Shown here piece by piece: positions 13,878 to 21,300 of a stretch of 57,095 nt of DNA. Source of the DNA: an uncultured Clostridia bacterium (GTDB taxonomy: Bacteria; Bacillota; Clostridia; Oscillospirales; Acutalibacteraceae); NCBI GenBank assembly GCA_947628175.1, contig CANQZA010000006.1, forward strand, positions 1 to 57,095, written 5' to 3'. The position numbers and the translations under genes were made by a program. The stretch's first letter is position 1. Each line of letters begins with the position of its first letter. A model generated the notes under the pieces. It did no database searches. It had not been told where the DNA came from and worked only from the letters and a program-made list of their open reading frames with translations.

Positions 13878-13996
13878 AACACCATGTGCCCCCGCTCAAT
13901 CAAAATCTCCTGCACCTGGTCTTTCAGCAACCTAGGCACATCGTCAAACGTCTTTCTGCCCAAAATAATCTGTTCCGCCCAAAGTTTCGCAATCAC
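13874..13996 (-). CDS. XkdX/CD1375-like small protein, 40 aa
   Basis: GTG 13996 lies eight bases after AAGGAGG. The body LWAEQIILGRKTFDDVP then RLLKDQVQEIL matches the XkdX/CD1375 family, found at the end of fibre cassettes in PBSX-like elements. It follows the fibre gene and a small XkdW-like gene here, as in PBSX. Precise role unknown; perhaps fibre assembly. Confidence 0.65.
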   Translation of the reverse strand: MIAKLWAEQIILGRKTFDDVPRLLKDQVQEILIERGHMVL

Positions 13997-14012
13997 AAAG
14001 ACCGCCTCCTTG

Positions 14013-14315
14013 CTATGAATAAATAACCTGACTCATTTCCAGTATGCAGTCCGTTAGGGTCTGCACATTTTCTTCCAGCGGCTCTCTCTGCTCCTTTGCA
14101 AACTCGTCAAGGCTGATTTGTTGCACCTCGCCCTGTTCGTAGTCGGCGGCAATTGGGGAATCCGCAAAAGTGTAAATTGTTGAGCCGTCTGCGCTCAAAA
14201 ACCCGTGCGCCTGTTCTCCGTTTTTACAAATGACGATTACGCCGTTGTCCTGCTTGCGCACGTAGACCACTTTCTCCGTGTATTGGTTTTCGTTGTTGAT
14301 TTTTAATCTGTACAT
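14013..14315 (-). CDS. Small fibre-cassette protein (XkdW-like by position)
   Basis: 100 aa, between the fibre and XkdX-like genes. It has an N-terminal beta region (MYRLKINNENQYTEKVVYV) and a C-terminal helix (LEENVQTLTDCILEMSQVIY) suited to oligomerisation. Location suggests a fibre assembly or tip-associated protein. Confidence 0.55.
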   Translation of the reverse strand: MYRLKINNENQYTEKVVYVRKQDNGVIVICKNGEQAHGFLSADGSTIYTFADSPIAADYEQGEVQQISLDEFAKEQREPLEENVQTLTDCILEMSQVIYS

Positions 14316-14336
14316 ACCGACCGCCTTTCTGTATGG

Positions 14337-15959
14337 TTAGACGCAAAATCCGAAGGCTACACCTGCCTCATTTTCTACTCTAGTAAAATCAGCCGCACCT
14401 TTTTGAGAGACGGCACAAACGTTCACTTCAAGAACATTTTTAATGGCGACAGACCGCAGAAAATATATAGTTGCCGCTCCTGCTCCGTTGCTTAATCTTT
14501 TTATTCTGCTTTCATCATCTGTAAATATTTCGTATTTTGCTCCTTCCACGTTTGAGGCATGTTCATTTTTTCCGAATACTTCCCCTTCAGAAAATAAAAA
14601 CAATTTGCAGTCTACGCTTTTTGGCGTTCCCGAAATTGATGCACTTAATATAGTCGGTTTTTTAACTTCCTTAATTTTTGTCCTTAAATTTTCTGGAAAG
14701 CACTCCAAAATAGCTGGAAGCACAGTTGTGTGCGCATTGCTATGATCATACATGTAACTTTTCATAATTATTTTGTTTTCTAACAAATTTTTCGTTCCAA
14801 ACGTAATTCCGGCATTTCCGCTTCCGTCAGTCTTTTCGTCGTGGTCAAATCCATAAATTTGTAAAGTCACTGTTTCGTTGTATTGCCCTGTCAACGTAAT
14901 ATCTATCTCATCTCCGACTTCCCACAATGTTTCGGCAATTCCAGATTCAGACGCCTCTGCAATCTGCTCCCATGTATTTTCTGCCAAAACCTTGCTGAAT
15001 GGCATTGGCGTAACGGAAATAACCGTTTCAGTTCCGTATGTGCCGTCAGAAGAATATGGATAAAAAGCATAGAAATACTTAGTCCAGTTTTCAACTTCTG
15101 TATCTTCAAAACCGTTTTCCTTGTACTGGTTTCTTTCTTTGCTGTCAACTATTACGGTGCCGTCCTCCGGGCTTTCCGGTGCAGACAATTCCTTTCTTAC
15201 AACCTTTGTCCCCGCCCACGTCGTCCCGTCAAGTTCGGATGTTGCGCTCACATCTTCCGGGTCAGTCCATTTCAGCGTGACTACGCCATCTCCGCCAGTT
15301 GCGGTTGCTCCGGTAACGGCGTCCAACTTAATCTCCTGCGGCGTTCCCTCAATTTGGTTCGCTTCGTCATTGGTGTACATGTTGCCGGAAGTGTACGGAA
15401 ACAGCTTGTAATAGTAGGTTTTTCCGTTTTCAAGGCCGCTGTCCGTAAACCACGCAGAAGCGTGTTGATTCCTTTGCTTGCTGTCAGCGACAAGATAACC
15501 GTCTCTTTCGCCCTGCGGATAACCGTCCTCTTTGCGCAAGAGTTTTGTTCCCGCCCATGACGCAAGCGTAATTCCCTCGATTGCAATATCCTCCGGGTCA
15601 GTCCACTTTATTTTCAGTTTTTTGTCTCCCGTCAGCTTTGTAATCCCGGTGCAGTTATTTAATGGCAATCCCGTTCCGCCGCCACCGTCTTTTCCTTTCA
15701 GATTCGGCGTGTCAAAACTTCCTTCCTCTGTGGTGATGGTCAGGACGTATTCGGTTTCCGTGTTTGTTTTCTCCTGTATGGTCGGTGAAAATCCGTCCTT
15801 GATTCCAAGGGATTCAGAAGATAAGGCCCCGGACAGCACGTTGCCGTTTATAGAGGGCTTGTTTTGCAGGTCATTGTAATCGTTCGTTCCGCCTGCTCCG
15901 CCACCGCCGCCGTTTTTAATCTTCCTGTTTAAAATTGCGTAAACATCGTCCGCTCTCAT
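14337..15959 (-). CDS. Tail fibre/receptor-binding protein with Fn3-like repeats and DUF6273 domain
   Basis: 540 aa. Residues 1-100 form the fibre stem: a Gly run, then NDYNDLQNKPSINGNVLSG, a motif of many fibres, and a collagen-like GKDGGGGTG. Two fibronectin-like repeats follow (about 105-215 and 215-325), each with a KWTDPED start, WAGTK(L/V)(L/V)RKE and a Y-rich end. Residues 325-470 fit DUF6273 (TWEQIAEASESGIAETLW, VGDEIDITL, YGFDHDE). The C-terminus ends FGFCV. It probably binds the host surface. Its place among head-tail joining genes rather than after the tape measure is unusual. Confidence 0.8.
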   Translation of the reverse strand: MRADDVYAILNRKIKNGGGGGAGGTNDYNDLQNKPSINGNVLSGALSSESLGIKDGFSPTIQEKTNTETEYVLTITTEEGSFDTPNLKGKDGGGGTGLPLNNCTGITKLTGDKKLKIKWTDPEDIAIEGITLASWAGTKLLRKEDGYPQGERDGYLVADSKQRNQHASAWFTDSGLENGKTYYYKLFPYTSGNMYTNDEANQIEGTPQEIKLDAVTGATATGGDGVVTLKWTDPEDVSATSELDGTTWAGTKVVRKELSAPESPEDGTVIVDSKERNQYKENGFEDTEVENWTKYFYAFYPYSSDGTYGTETVISVTPMPFSKVLAENTWEQIAEASESGIAETLWEVGDEIDITLTGQYNETVTLQIYGFDHDEKTDGSGNAGITFGTKNLLENKIIMKSYMYDHSNAHTTVLPAILECFPENLRTKIKEVKKPTILSASISGTPKSVDCKLFLFSEGEVFGKNEHASNVEGAKYEIFTDDESRIKRLSNGAGAATIYFLRSVAIKNVLEVNVCAVSQKGAADFTRVENEAGVAFGFCV

Positions 15960-15981
15960 GCAACTTCAACCCCCGTTCAAT

Positions 15982-16221
15982 TTACAGCTTGTACCACGTA
16001 TCTTTATTTTTGCTGTATTTGTAATAGTCTCCCGTGTCCAAGCATAGCGCAGAGCTCCCACTGCTGACATAATGTGGAAGTTTGCTAACATCTGCGTTCA
16101 ATCCCTCGTAGTGCCTCTGATTTCCGTTCACGCTCACAGCTTCAAAACTGCCTAAATCCCAAATCTCATCTCCAACGTGATAAAATTGACCGTCCACTAC
16201 GCAATTTGTTTTTGCTTTCAT
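15982..16221 (-). CDS. Hypothetical protein, 79 aa
   Basis: The ORF starts behind GGTGGCG. Two short beta motifs are visible: VDGQFYHVGDEIWDLGSFEA and SSALCLDTGDYYKYSKNKD. The second is a phrase seen in small phage proteins next to fibre genes. It adjoins the 5' side of the fibre gene. Function unknown. Confidence 0.65.
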   Translation of the reverse strand: MKAKTNCVVDGQFYHVGDEIWDLGSFEAVSVNGNQRHYEGLNADVSKLPHYVSSGSSALCLDTGDYYKYSKNKDTWYKL

Positions 16222-16223
16222 TT

Positions 16224-16610
16224 TTACGCCACCAGCCTTTCAATCTCAAACGGTACAATCTTCATAGCACTATCGCCAAGCACCTTGTAAGCCGTTCTAA
16301 ACACCATTTCGCCGTAGTCACTAAGAACATTGCATACTTCTTCTTCCATCGCTATACGGTACTCTGGATAGCAGTAAACGGCTATTCTGTCTACAATTTG
16401 AAATTCCCATAAAGCAACATGGGTAAGTTCATGGATAAGTACACGCTTTTTAAAACTTCCGCATAAATCCTCTGAAAGAAATATCTTATGCAAATCCGGG
16501 TCTGTTGTCGCTACCCTGTATTCATTTGTTCTATCTACTAAGAACGATGAAGATGGCGGAACGGTTTCAACTGTCCACAAGTTCCCGTTCATTACAAATC
16601 GCTTCAGCAT
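16224..16610 (-). CDS. HExxH zincin-like protein 1
   Basis: 128 aa with RVLIHELTHVALWEF (about residues 57-71): a hydrophobic helix carrying HELTH, the zinc-binding signature of gluzincin/minigluzincin peptidases. A downstream acidic helix (AMEEEVCNVLSDYGEMVF) could supply the third ligand. It directly follows a second HExxH gene. It may be an anti-repressor type peptidase, a structural processing protease or an inactive derivative. Confidence 0.65.
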   Translation of the reverse strand: MLKRFVMNGNLWTVETVPPSSSFLVDRTNEYRVATTDPDLHKIFLSEDLCGSFKKRVLIHELTHVALWEFQIVDRIAVYCYPEYRIAMEEEVCNVLSDYGEMVFRTAYKVLGDSAMKIVPFEIERLVA

Positions 16611-16618
16611 TGTATCAC

Positions 16619-16960
16619 CTACAATATATTTAACTCCTGAAATATCCTGAAAATCTTCGGAGACATGATGGCTAGCCAGTCCACAAGTTCTTCATTTTCA
16701 GCAAACTCGCTACAACTTCTCAGTCCGGATTCTCCGAAAAATGCATGGAAAATCTCATGCCTGAGAACTTTCTTCATAAATTCATCCAGATTCTCCACGC
16801 ACATTACATCATCTTTCTGCGTCTGAAAATCGTTCAGAATAATCTTCTTAGAATACTGCTCGCACAGTCCGCTACATTCCCTTAATTTCGGGTTTTCGTA
16901 TTCTGATTGTGTCAATATCTGATATTCTGTTCCAATGATGTTTATTTTGCAATCCTGCAT
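16619..16960 (-). CDS. HExxH zincin-like protein 2
   Basis: The ATG at 16960 is used because GGGAGG lies just upstream; the longer frame to 16972 would start on that site. The motif VLRHEIFHAFFGESGL holds HEIFH, followed by NEELVDWLA, a possible third-ligand helix, as in many small Firmicute phage ImmA/IrrE-like metalloproteins. It pairs with the other HExxH gene nine bases downstream. Confidence 0.65.
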   Translation of the reverse strand: MQDCKINIIGTEYQILTQSEYENPKLRECSGLCEQYSKKIILNDFQTQKDDVMCVENLDEFMKKVLRHEIFHAFFGESGLRSCSEFAENEELVDWLAIMSPKIFRIFQELNIL

Positions 16961-16973
16961 AAATCCTCCCATA

Positions 16974-17002
16974 GTAAAAGCCCCAACCTTCCGGCTGGAG
17001 CC
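16974..17002 (-). terminator. Terminator after the 17011-17745 gene
   Basis: A 9-bp stem (GCTCCAGCC / GGTTGGGGC with two wobble pairs, tetraloop GGAA) is followed on the minus strand by TTTTAC. It separates the low-complexity block from the zincin/fibre block. Confidence 0.75.
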
Positions 17003-17010
17003 TTTTGTTT

Positions 17011-17745
17011 TTACAGTTTTTGAATAAACTGCGTTGCCTTTTGTTTCAGTTTTGCCTTATCCTGTGCCTCGGCATCACTGTACATCTTGCGAATCATTTC
17101 TTCCACATCTTCCCAAGCCTCATCGACGGACTCATCCATCATCTTCTTGTTTTCAGCTGTGGGATTTTCAGTGTAGTGCCTACGGGCAGTGCGATAGTTA
17201 TCATATGATCTTCCGTAACGGGAACCTTCGCTCCGTCCATCGGAATAGCCGTAACTGCCGTTGTTTCCACCACGGCTTCCACCGTCCATATTGCCCATGT
17301 TCATGTTGCCGCCACGGTTTCCGGTTCCGTAACCCATTCGCATCATGTTCATGTCGTCCATCATGTAGTCCTCGTCCTCAAAGTACGGCGTCCGCATTTC
17401 GGGCGGCATATAGCCCATGCGTCTTCCACGTCCTTTTGGAGCGTAGCGTCCGTTTGCGTACCGGCGGCTGTTGTAACCCATGCGGTGCATCCGATCGCCT
17501 TCTTCGTCGCCGCATTCTTCCTTCATGCGCTTCAGCATGGCTTTGGCTTCCTGCTCGTCCTCTTCCTCGGACTCTTCCATCGCCTTACTTATCCGGCTGT
17601 AGTACTCCGCTTCCGATAAATCCTTCAGCATGTCAACTACTTTTCCAACGACCTCTACTTCTTCCGGTTTCATGGATTTTGTGACGTTGCTTTTAAGTCC
17701 CTCGGCAAGTTCTTCGATCATGCAATGAATGTTTTTAATATGCAT
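17011..17745 (-). CDS. Gly/Met/Arg/Tyr-rich low-complexity protein, 244 aa
   Basis: A helical acidic N-terminal quarter (EELAEGLKSN.. EVVDMLKDLSEAEYYSR) leads into a long disordered centre rich in G, N, M, Y, R and D (for example MNMMRMGYGTGNRGGN). The last 60 residues are helical (DEAWEDVEEMIRKMYSD). Proteins of this style recur in Clostridial phages in the head/tail region and are of unknown function. The composition suggests a sticky scaffold or surface protein. Confidence 0.65.
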   Translation of the reverse strand: MHIKNIHCMIEELAEGLKSNVTKSMKPEEVEVVGKVVDMLKDLSEAEYYSRISKAMEESEEEDEQEAKAMLKRMKEECGDEEGDRMHRMGYNSRRYANGRYAPKGRGRRMGYMPPEMRTPYFEDEDYMMDDMNMMRMGYGTGNRGGNMNMGNMDGGSRGGNNGSYGYSDGRSEGSRYGRSYDNYRTARRHYTENPTAENKKMMDESVDEAWEDVEEMIRKMYSDAEAQDKAKLKQKATQFIQKL

Positions 17746-17756
17746 ACAAACACCCC

Positions 17757-18179
17757 CTACGCTATGCGCTCAACAATCAGGCTTGCGTTCTGCACGGTGA
17801 TTGCCTGCGTGGAGATATTTTCCACGGATACGGTTGCGCAGCATCCTTTCGGAACGGATATGAACGCCGATGCGAATACGTTGTAATAAGCGCCAGTTGC
17901 TGCCGGTGTTTCGATCGCCGTAGCGCTTCCCAGTGCTTCACCGTCCAAAGTAATCGCAACGGAAATAGCCGCCGTAGACTCTGAAGCAGCGATATTTCCT
18001 CCAAAGCTGACCTTATACAGCGCTCTGCACTGATTGCATCCGCCTCGCAATGTAACAATTCCGCTACCTTCTCTGTGGATGATGTTGCATTTACAGGATG
18101 ATACGGGTTCATCTGTAAACAAAACGTTTTGATTTACTGGAACAGTCTGTATTGCTGTTGCTGTTATTTCTATAGCCAT
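17757..18179 (-). CDS. Small beta-rich protein with TNF/BclA-like features
   Basis: 140 aa from ATG 18179 behind AAAGAGG. The sequence has SSCKCNIIHREGSGIVTLRG, then ALYKVSFGGNIA, AITLDGEALG and VSVENISTQAITVQNASL, the strand pattern of small trimeric jelly-roll domains found in Clostridial exosporium and phage proteins. Cysteines at the CxC and CNQC positions are conspicuous. It may be a virion surface protein. Fold assignment is an inference. Confidence 0.6.
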   Translation of the reverse strand: MAIEITATAIQTVPVNQNVLFTDEPVSSCKCNIIHREGSGIVTLRGGCNQCRALYKVSFGGNIAASESTAAISVAITLDGEALGSATAIETPAATGAYYNVFASAFISVPKGCCATVSVENISTQAITVQNASLIVERIA

Positions 18180-18202
18180 ATTTTTACCTCTTTTCTTCAA
18201 GG

Positions 18203-18239
18203 CAAAAGGGCAGGCTATTTATTCATTCATGCCTGCCCT
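18203..18239 (-). terminator. Terminator after the 18271-18471 gene
   Basis: The stem AGGGCAGGC/GCCTGCCCT (18207-18215 and 18231-18239) is followed by TTTGCC on the minus strand. A GC-rich, well-paired stem with a short T-run. Confidence 0.65.
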
Positions 18240-18270
18240 CATGCGTAATAACTGCTATCAAGCAGACAAT

Positions 18271-18471
18271 CTAATCGCTACCGTTAGATAGATACTCAAT
18301 TATTTTGTTGTTTTGCTTTATGATAGTTTCCAGATATTCTCTGTCTTGTTTTTGCAGTTCTTCCATCAGCTGATTGTTTGATGCGTCCTTTGTCGCCCAG
18401 TCAAGTGTCATCAACTGCAATAAAAATTCTAATATCTGTACCCTGTCATAAAAATCCTGGCTTCGCATCAT
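18271..18471 (-). CDS. Small coiled-coil protein, 66 aa
   Basis: Starts at the ATGATG that overlaps the stop of the upstream Gly-rich gene. It is almost all helix (QILEFLLQLMTLDW, then LMEELQKQDREYLETIIKQN). It is probably produced by translational coupling with the upstream gene. Function unknown. Confidence 0.6.
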   Translation of the reverse strand: MMRSQDFYDRVQILEFLLQLMTLDWATKDASNNQLMEELQKQDREYLETIIKQNNKIIEYLSNGSD

Positions 18472-19313
18472 GCTACAGCGTATGCGGAACCGCAGCCGCA
18501 ACCGCAGCCGCCATTATACCCGTAGCCATTTGCCAGAACCGCAGGAGACCAGTTGCCAAGTCCGCAAGGTGAAGCTGCCGGATATGCCGGGACAGCCTGC
18601 GGTTTAAGCTGGCTAATAAGGTAATTGTTCTGTGCCTGCTGGCTTGCAGAAAGCCTGAGAGCCTGGTTCTCGCTCTGAAGTTCATCAATCTGCCGCTGAC
18701 AAAGATAATCAAGTATCGCACGGCTGTTTGCGTTGATTGTGTTTTCAAGCTGGCATGTCTGATTTACAATCTGGTTCTGGATTGCAAGCTGACCGGCTTC
18801 GTTTTTGCAGCAGCAATCGGAAATCTGTGTTTGCAATGCATTCGCATTCTGCAAAGCTGCGATGTTTTGCGCATTCGCAGTCTGAAGATTGGAAATGTTC
18901 ATTGCATTCAGAGACTGTTGCAGTGCATTTGTGTTGTTGTTTCCCTGTGCGGCGATTTCAGCAAACCCCTGACACAGCGTATTCTGAACACCAGAAAAGC
19001 CGTTCAGCATCCCTGTATTCATCGCATAGAATCCATCGCACAAGCCTGACTGTACGCCTCTCACAGCGTTTTCAAGGCTCTGGAAATTCATATCCTGACA
19101 TAACTCTCCTCTTGTAAGAGAGCCACCATCGGATCCATTTCCACCGCCAAATCCACCGTATCCGCCTCTGCCCCATCCGAAGATAAGGGCGAAGATAATA
19201 ATTGCCCACCAGCCGTCTCCTCCGAACATTCCGTTTCCGTTGTTCCCGGATGTACCAGCTGTCAAAGGCGCGACGGGTACTGAATAAGGTACTCCATAAC
19301 TACCTTCAAACAT
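18468..19313 (-). CDS. Gly/Asn/Gln-rich protein with one membrane segment, 281 aa
   Basis: N-terminal P/G-rich stretch, then a hydrophobic helix WWAIIIFALIFGWG (about 35-48), a GGYGGFGGG run, and a long helical region with Asn/Gln/Ala repeats (NALQQSLNAM, NLQTANAQN, ALQNANALQ). The end is Cys/Gly-rich (GGCGCGCGSAY). Cysteines in CCCK and C-terminal CGCGCG are striking. This type recurs in Clostridial phages without known role. A hairpin that traps part of the ribosome-binding site lies at 19325-19350. Confidence 0.7.
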   Translation of the reverse strand: MFEGSYGVPYSVPVAPLTAGTSGNNGNGMFGGDGWWAIIIFALIFGWGRGGYGGFGGGNGSDGGSLTRGELCQDMNFQSLENAVRGVQSGLCDGFYAMNTGMLNGFSGVQNTLCQGFAEIAAQGNNNTNALQQSLNAMNISNLQTANAQNIAALQNANALQTQISDCCCKNEAGQLAIQNQIVNQTCQLENTINANSRAILDYLCQRQIDELQSENQALRLSASQQAQNNYLISQLKPQAVPAYPAASPCGLGNWSPAVLANGYGYNGGCGCGCGSAYAVA

Positions 19314-19324
19314 ATTAGTGTCCT

Positions 19325-19350
19325 CCTATTTGTTCGTATTTACAAATAGG
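19325..19350 (-). promoter_or_regulatory. Hairpin overlapping the ribosome-binding site
   Basis: On the minus strand CCTATTTGT and ACAAATAGG pair perfectly around an 8-nt loop. The 3' arm runs into the AGGAGG of the 18468-19313 gene, so folding would cover part of the ribosome-binding site. Confidence 0.5.
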
Positions 19351-19400
19351 GAACCGGTTTTTAACGTGCGCACAACCCTAATATGTACATCAGAAAGTTG

Positions 19401-19640
19401 TTATTGCATTCCAAGATGGCTCATTATCATGTTTTGTACTTCCTGTGGAGTAGTACCTCTTTCTTTGCAAAGATTTTCTGCCATGCTTTTTAAACCGGCA
19501 GTGTCTCCTTTTCGGTACATATCAACTGCATTTTTTGCCATCGGATTCTGCATGATCTGATTGTTAGACATTACGTTTTGCATAAATGCCTGTGGGTTTT
19601 GTAACGCTTGCAATAAACCAAGCGGATTATTCATCTGCAT
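19401..19640 (-). CDS. Small Asn/Gln/Met-rich helical protein
   Basis: Starts at ATG 19640 inside the end of the preceding gene (14-base overlap). A start two codons later is equally possible. The sequence (NNPLGLLQALQNPQAFMQN, then AVDMYRKGDTAGLKSMAEN) is helical and ends in EVQNMIMSHLGMQ. Part of the low-complexity block of unknown function. Confidence 0.6.
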   Translation of the reverse strand: MQMNNPLGLLQALQNPQAFMQNVMSNNQIMQNPMAKNAVDMYRKGDTAGLKSMAENLCKERGTTPQEVQNMIMSHLGMQ

Positions 19641-20163
19641 CCGCCCCCTTCCTTGCTCTGGAAGTAGCGGAAGGCTGTTTTGAAATAGTTTTTTCAACCT
19701 TTTCCAGCCTGTCGCTGATGTCATCAAACCGCCTCATAAATGCTTGGGTAGTTTCATCCGACAAATCTATTTTTAATTTTTCATTTTCTTTTGTTTTATC
19801 ATTGTTTTCTTCTATTACAGGCTTAAAGATTACCGGAACGATCTTTCCTTCCGGAGACCATGCTCTTGCCTGTATTTCCGACATATCGTTCTTTGCAAAT
19901 ATCGCCCATCTTCCGTCCATTGGAACATCATTTGCTGTAATGTCGGAAAAATTATTAACAAACCGACCAACGGCTTGCTGCTGTTGCTGGACGTACTGCA
20001 TTTGCAACGGTTGCTGGGCGTTTTGCGGCATCTGCATCATCTGCGGCTGTGGAACCGCCGCCTGATATTGATTCTGCAACTGTGCCAGCCTGTCCTGCAT
20101 AGGCGGCTGGTAAACCGGAGCCTGCATCTGGTATCCGTTCATGTACGGGTTTCCAAAACTCAT
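19627..20163 (-). CDS. Gln/Pro/Tyr-rich N-terminus protein, 178 aa
   Basis: Residues 1-65 are disordered and rich in Q, P, M and Y (including QYVQQQQQAVG). Residues 65-115 look folded (ITANDVPMDGRWAIFAKND, then WSPEGKIVPVIFKPV). The rest is a charged coiled coil (MRRFDDISDRLEKVEKTI). This three-part layout is seen in Clostridial phages, but the role is not known. GGGAGGGG precedes the ATG. Confidence 0.65.
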   Translation of the reverse strand: MSFGNPYMNGYQMQAPVYQPPMQDRLAQLQNQYQAAVPQPQMMQMPQNAQQPLQMQYVQQQQQAVGRFVNNFSDITANDVPMDGRWAIFAKNDMSEIQARAWSPEGKIVPVIFKPVIEENNDKTKENEKLKIDLSDETTQAFMRRFDDISDRLEKVEKTISKQPSATSRARKGADADE

Positions 20164-20259
20164 TGCGTCCCCTCCCTTACCTTTTTATGGTTTAATTTTA
20201 AGGTTTGGGAAGGTCCGGCAACAGGACGCCTTATAGCCAGTTTTTGGACACAAAATCTA

Positions 20260-20287
20260 TATTAAAAAGCCTGCTGTTCGCAGACTT
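20260..20287 (-). terminator. Terminator between HTH gene and low-complexity block
   Basis: On the minus strand AGTCTGC-GAACA-GCAGGCT is followed by TTTTTAAT. The transcript downstream of it would start a new unit or need read-through; a 5' leader of about 100 nt follows. Confidence 0.7.
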
Positions 20288-20302
20288 TTATTATTTTCTT
20301 CT

Positions 20303-20494
20303 TTACTTTTTGTTGAGCCGGTAGGCGGTTTTACTGCTTACATTCATAATTTCCGCCGCCTGCTCCAACGTGTAATATTTTGAGCGAAGCAAGAACAGCT
20401 CACGTTCCTGCTCCGTAAAGTTGCATTCCGATAAAAACAACTCAATTTCCTTCTTCGTGAAATCAGCCACTTTTATCTGGTTCTTCATATTCAT
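20303..20494 (-). CDS. Helix-turn-helix (sigma region 4-like) small protein
   Basis: 63 aa. The central part reads FTEQERELFLLRSKYYTLEQAAEIMNVSSKTAYRL, the classic region 4 / HTH layout: a helix, LEQAAEIM as first HTH helix, NVSSKTAYR as recognition helix. It could recruit RNA polymerase or fine-tune late transcription. ATG 20494 follows GGGAGG at 11 bases; ATG 20488 is an alternative. Confidence 0.65.
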   Translation of the reverse strand: MNMKNQIKVADFTKKEIELFLSECNFTEQERELFLLRSKYYTLEQAAEIMNVSSKTAYRLNKK

Positions 20495-20523
20495 AAATCC
20501 ATCAGCCTCCCTTTGATGGATTT

Positions 20524-20835
20524 TTAAAACGGCAAAACGCCGTTCAGGAGAAATCCTATTATCGCGCCGATCACGGATGTAAGTATGCAAACCACAACTG
20601 TATCCCAGCGTTTTCCAGGCTTCTCCTTGATTTCTTTGACATCTTTTGATATATCCGCAACCGTTGTCCGCAGATACGTCATGTCCTTTTCGTACCCGAC
20701 TACTCTTTCGTTGATTTTTTCAAATCTGTCAAAAAATTCCTTGTGGGTCTGCTGGTTTCTTTGTATATCTTTTTCAAGTTCCATTATTCGGTGTTCGTTA
20801 ATACATCCAGTGTTACAATTCTCCAACTCAAACAC
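20524..20835 (-). CDS. XhlA-like (haemolysin/lysis accessory) membrane protein
   Basis: 103 aa. A long coiled coil (ELEKDIQRNQQTHKEFFDRF to ADISKDVKEIKEKP) is followed by a single C-terminal transmembrane helix (TVVVCILTSVIGAIIGFLL). That is the XhlA layout, in which the protein helps the holin at the membrane. It lies nearly 9 kb from the holin, next to the head-tail connector. Confidence 0.65.
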   Translation of the reverse strand: MFELENCNTGCINEHRIMELEKDIQRNQQTHKEFFDRFEKINERVVGYEKDMTYLRTTVADISKDVKEIKEKPGKRWDTVVVCILTSVIGAIIGFLLNGVLPF

Positions 20836-20960
20836 CTCGCAAATTTATTTTTTCTCCCTTTTGAAAATGCGTCCGCCCCACCACACTTTAAAGGACGCCC
20901 CTGCGGCGTGGGAAAGGGAGGCATACGTTATGCAACGGAAAAACCACGCCACGCACCGTC
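20836..20960 (-). other. 125-bp gap between connector and XhlA-like genes
   Basis: Holds a ribosome-binding stretch (AAAAGGGAG) and a purine-rich leader. A GTG-started 22-codon frame (20888-20956) has no ribosome-binding site. I see no clear gene, promoter or terminator. Confidence 0.4.
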
Positions 20961-21287
20961 TTAAATTTCAGCATATGGTACAATGCCATGAAGTGAAAAA
21001 ATTTCAGACTCATTTTGAAATGAAATACCAACTCCATTTTCAGAACGGGTATCCTGAAACTCTAAACCTTGTTTGGCATACCAATACATCGTCAGGTCAA
21101 ACAGACAGTATTTGTGTTTTTTCAAATCATCCTGTATCTTTTCATCTGTAAAACTTTTCGGATAGTTGACATACGATTTAAAAGACTCCATCGCCCTGTC
21201 AATCACTACAAGCAAGATGGATTCCTGATCTTCCGTATAATCGGCCCCCAGGTACGATATTATTTTCTCCAAAAGTTCTTCCACCAT
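20961..21287 (-). CDS. Head-tail connector (gp6/phage_connect-like)
   Basis: 108 aa, all-helical: MVEELLEKIISYLGADYTED, then LLVVIDRAMESFKSYVNYP and DLTMYWYAKQGLEFQDTRSE. This matches the small connector proteins (HK97 gp6/SPP1 gp15) that dock on the portal. The position three genes after the capsid supports it. Confidence 0.75.
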   Translation of the reverse strand: MVEELLEKIISYLGADYTEDQESILLVVIDRAMESFKSYVNYPKSFTDEKIQDDLKKHKYCLFDLTMYWYAKQGLEFQDTRSENGVGISFQNESEIFSLHGIVPYAEI

Positions 21288-21300
21288 CTTGCCCGCCTCC

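Noticed and set aside
13874-14315. Possible head-decoration function for the small genes next to the fibre
   Set aside because: Gene order matches the fibre, XkdW-like, XkdX-like set more closely.
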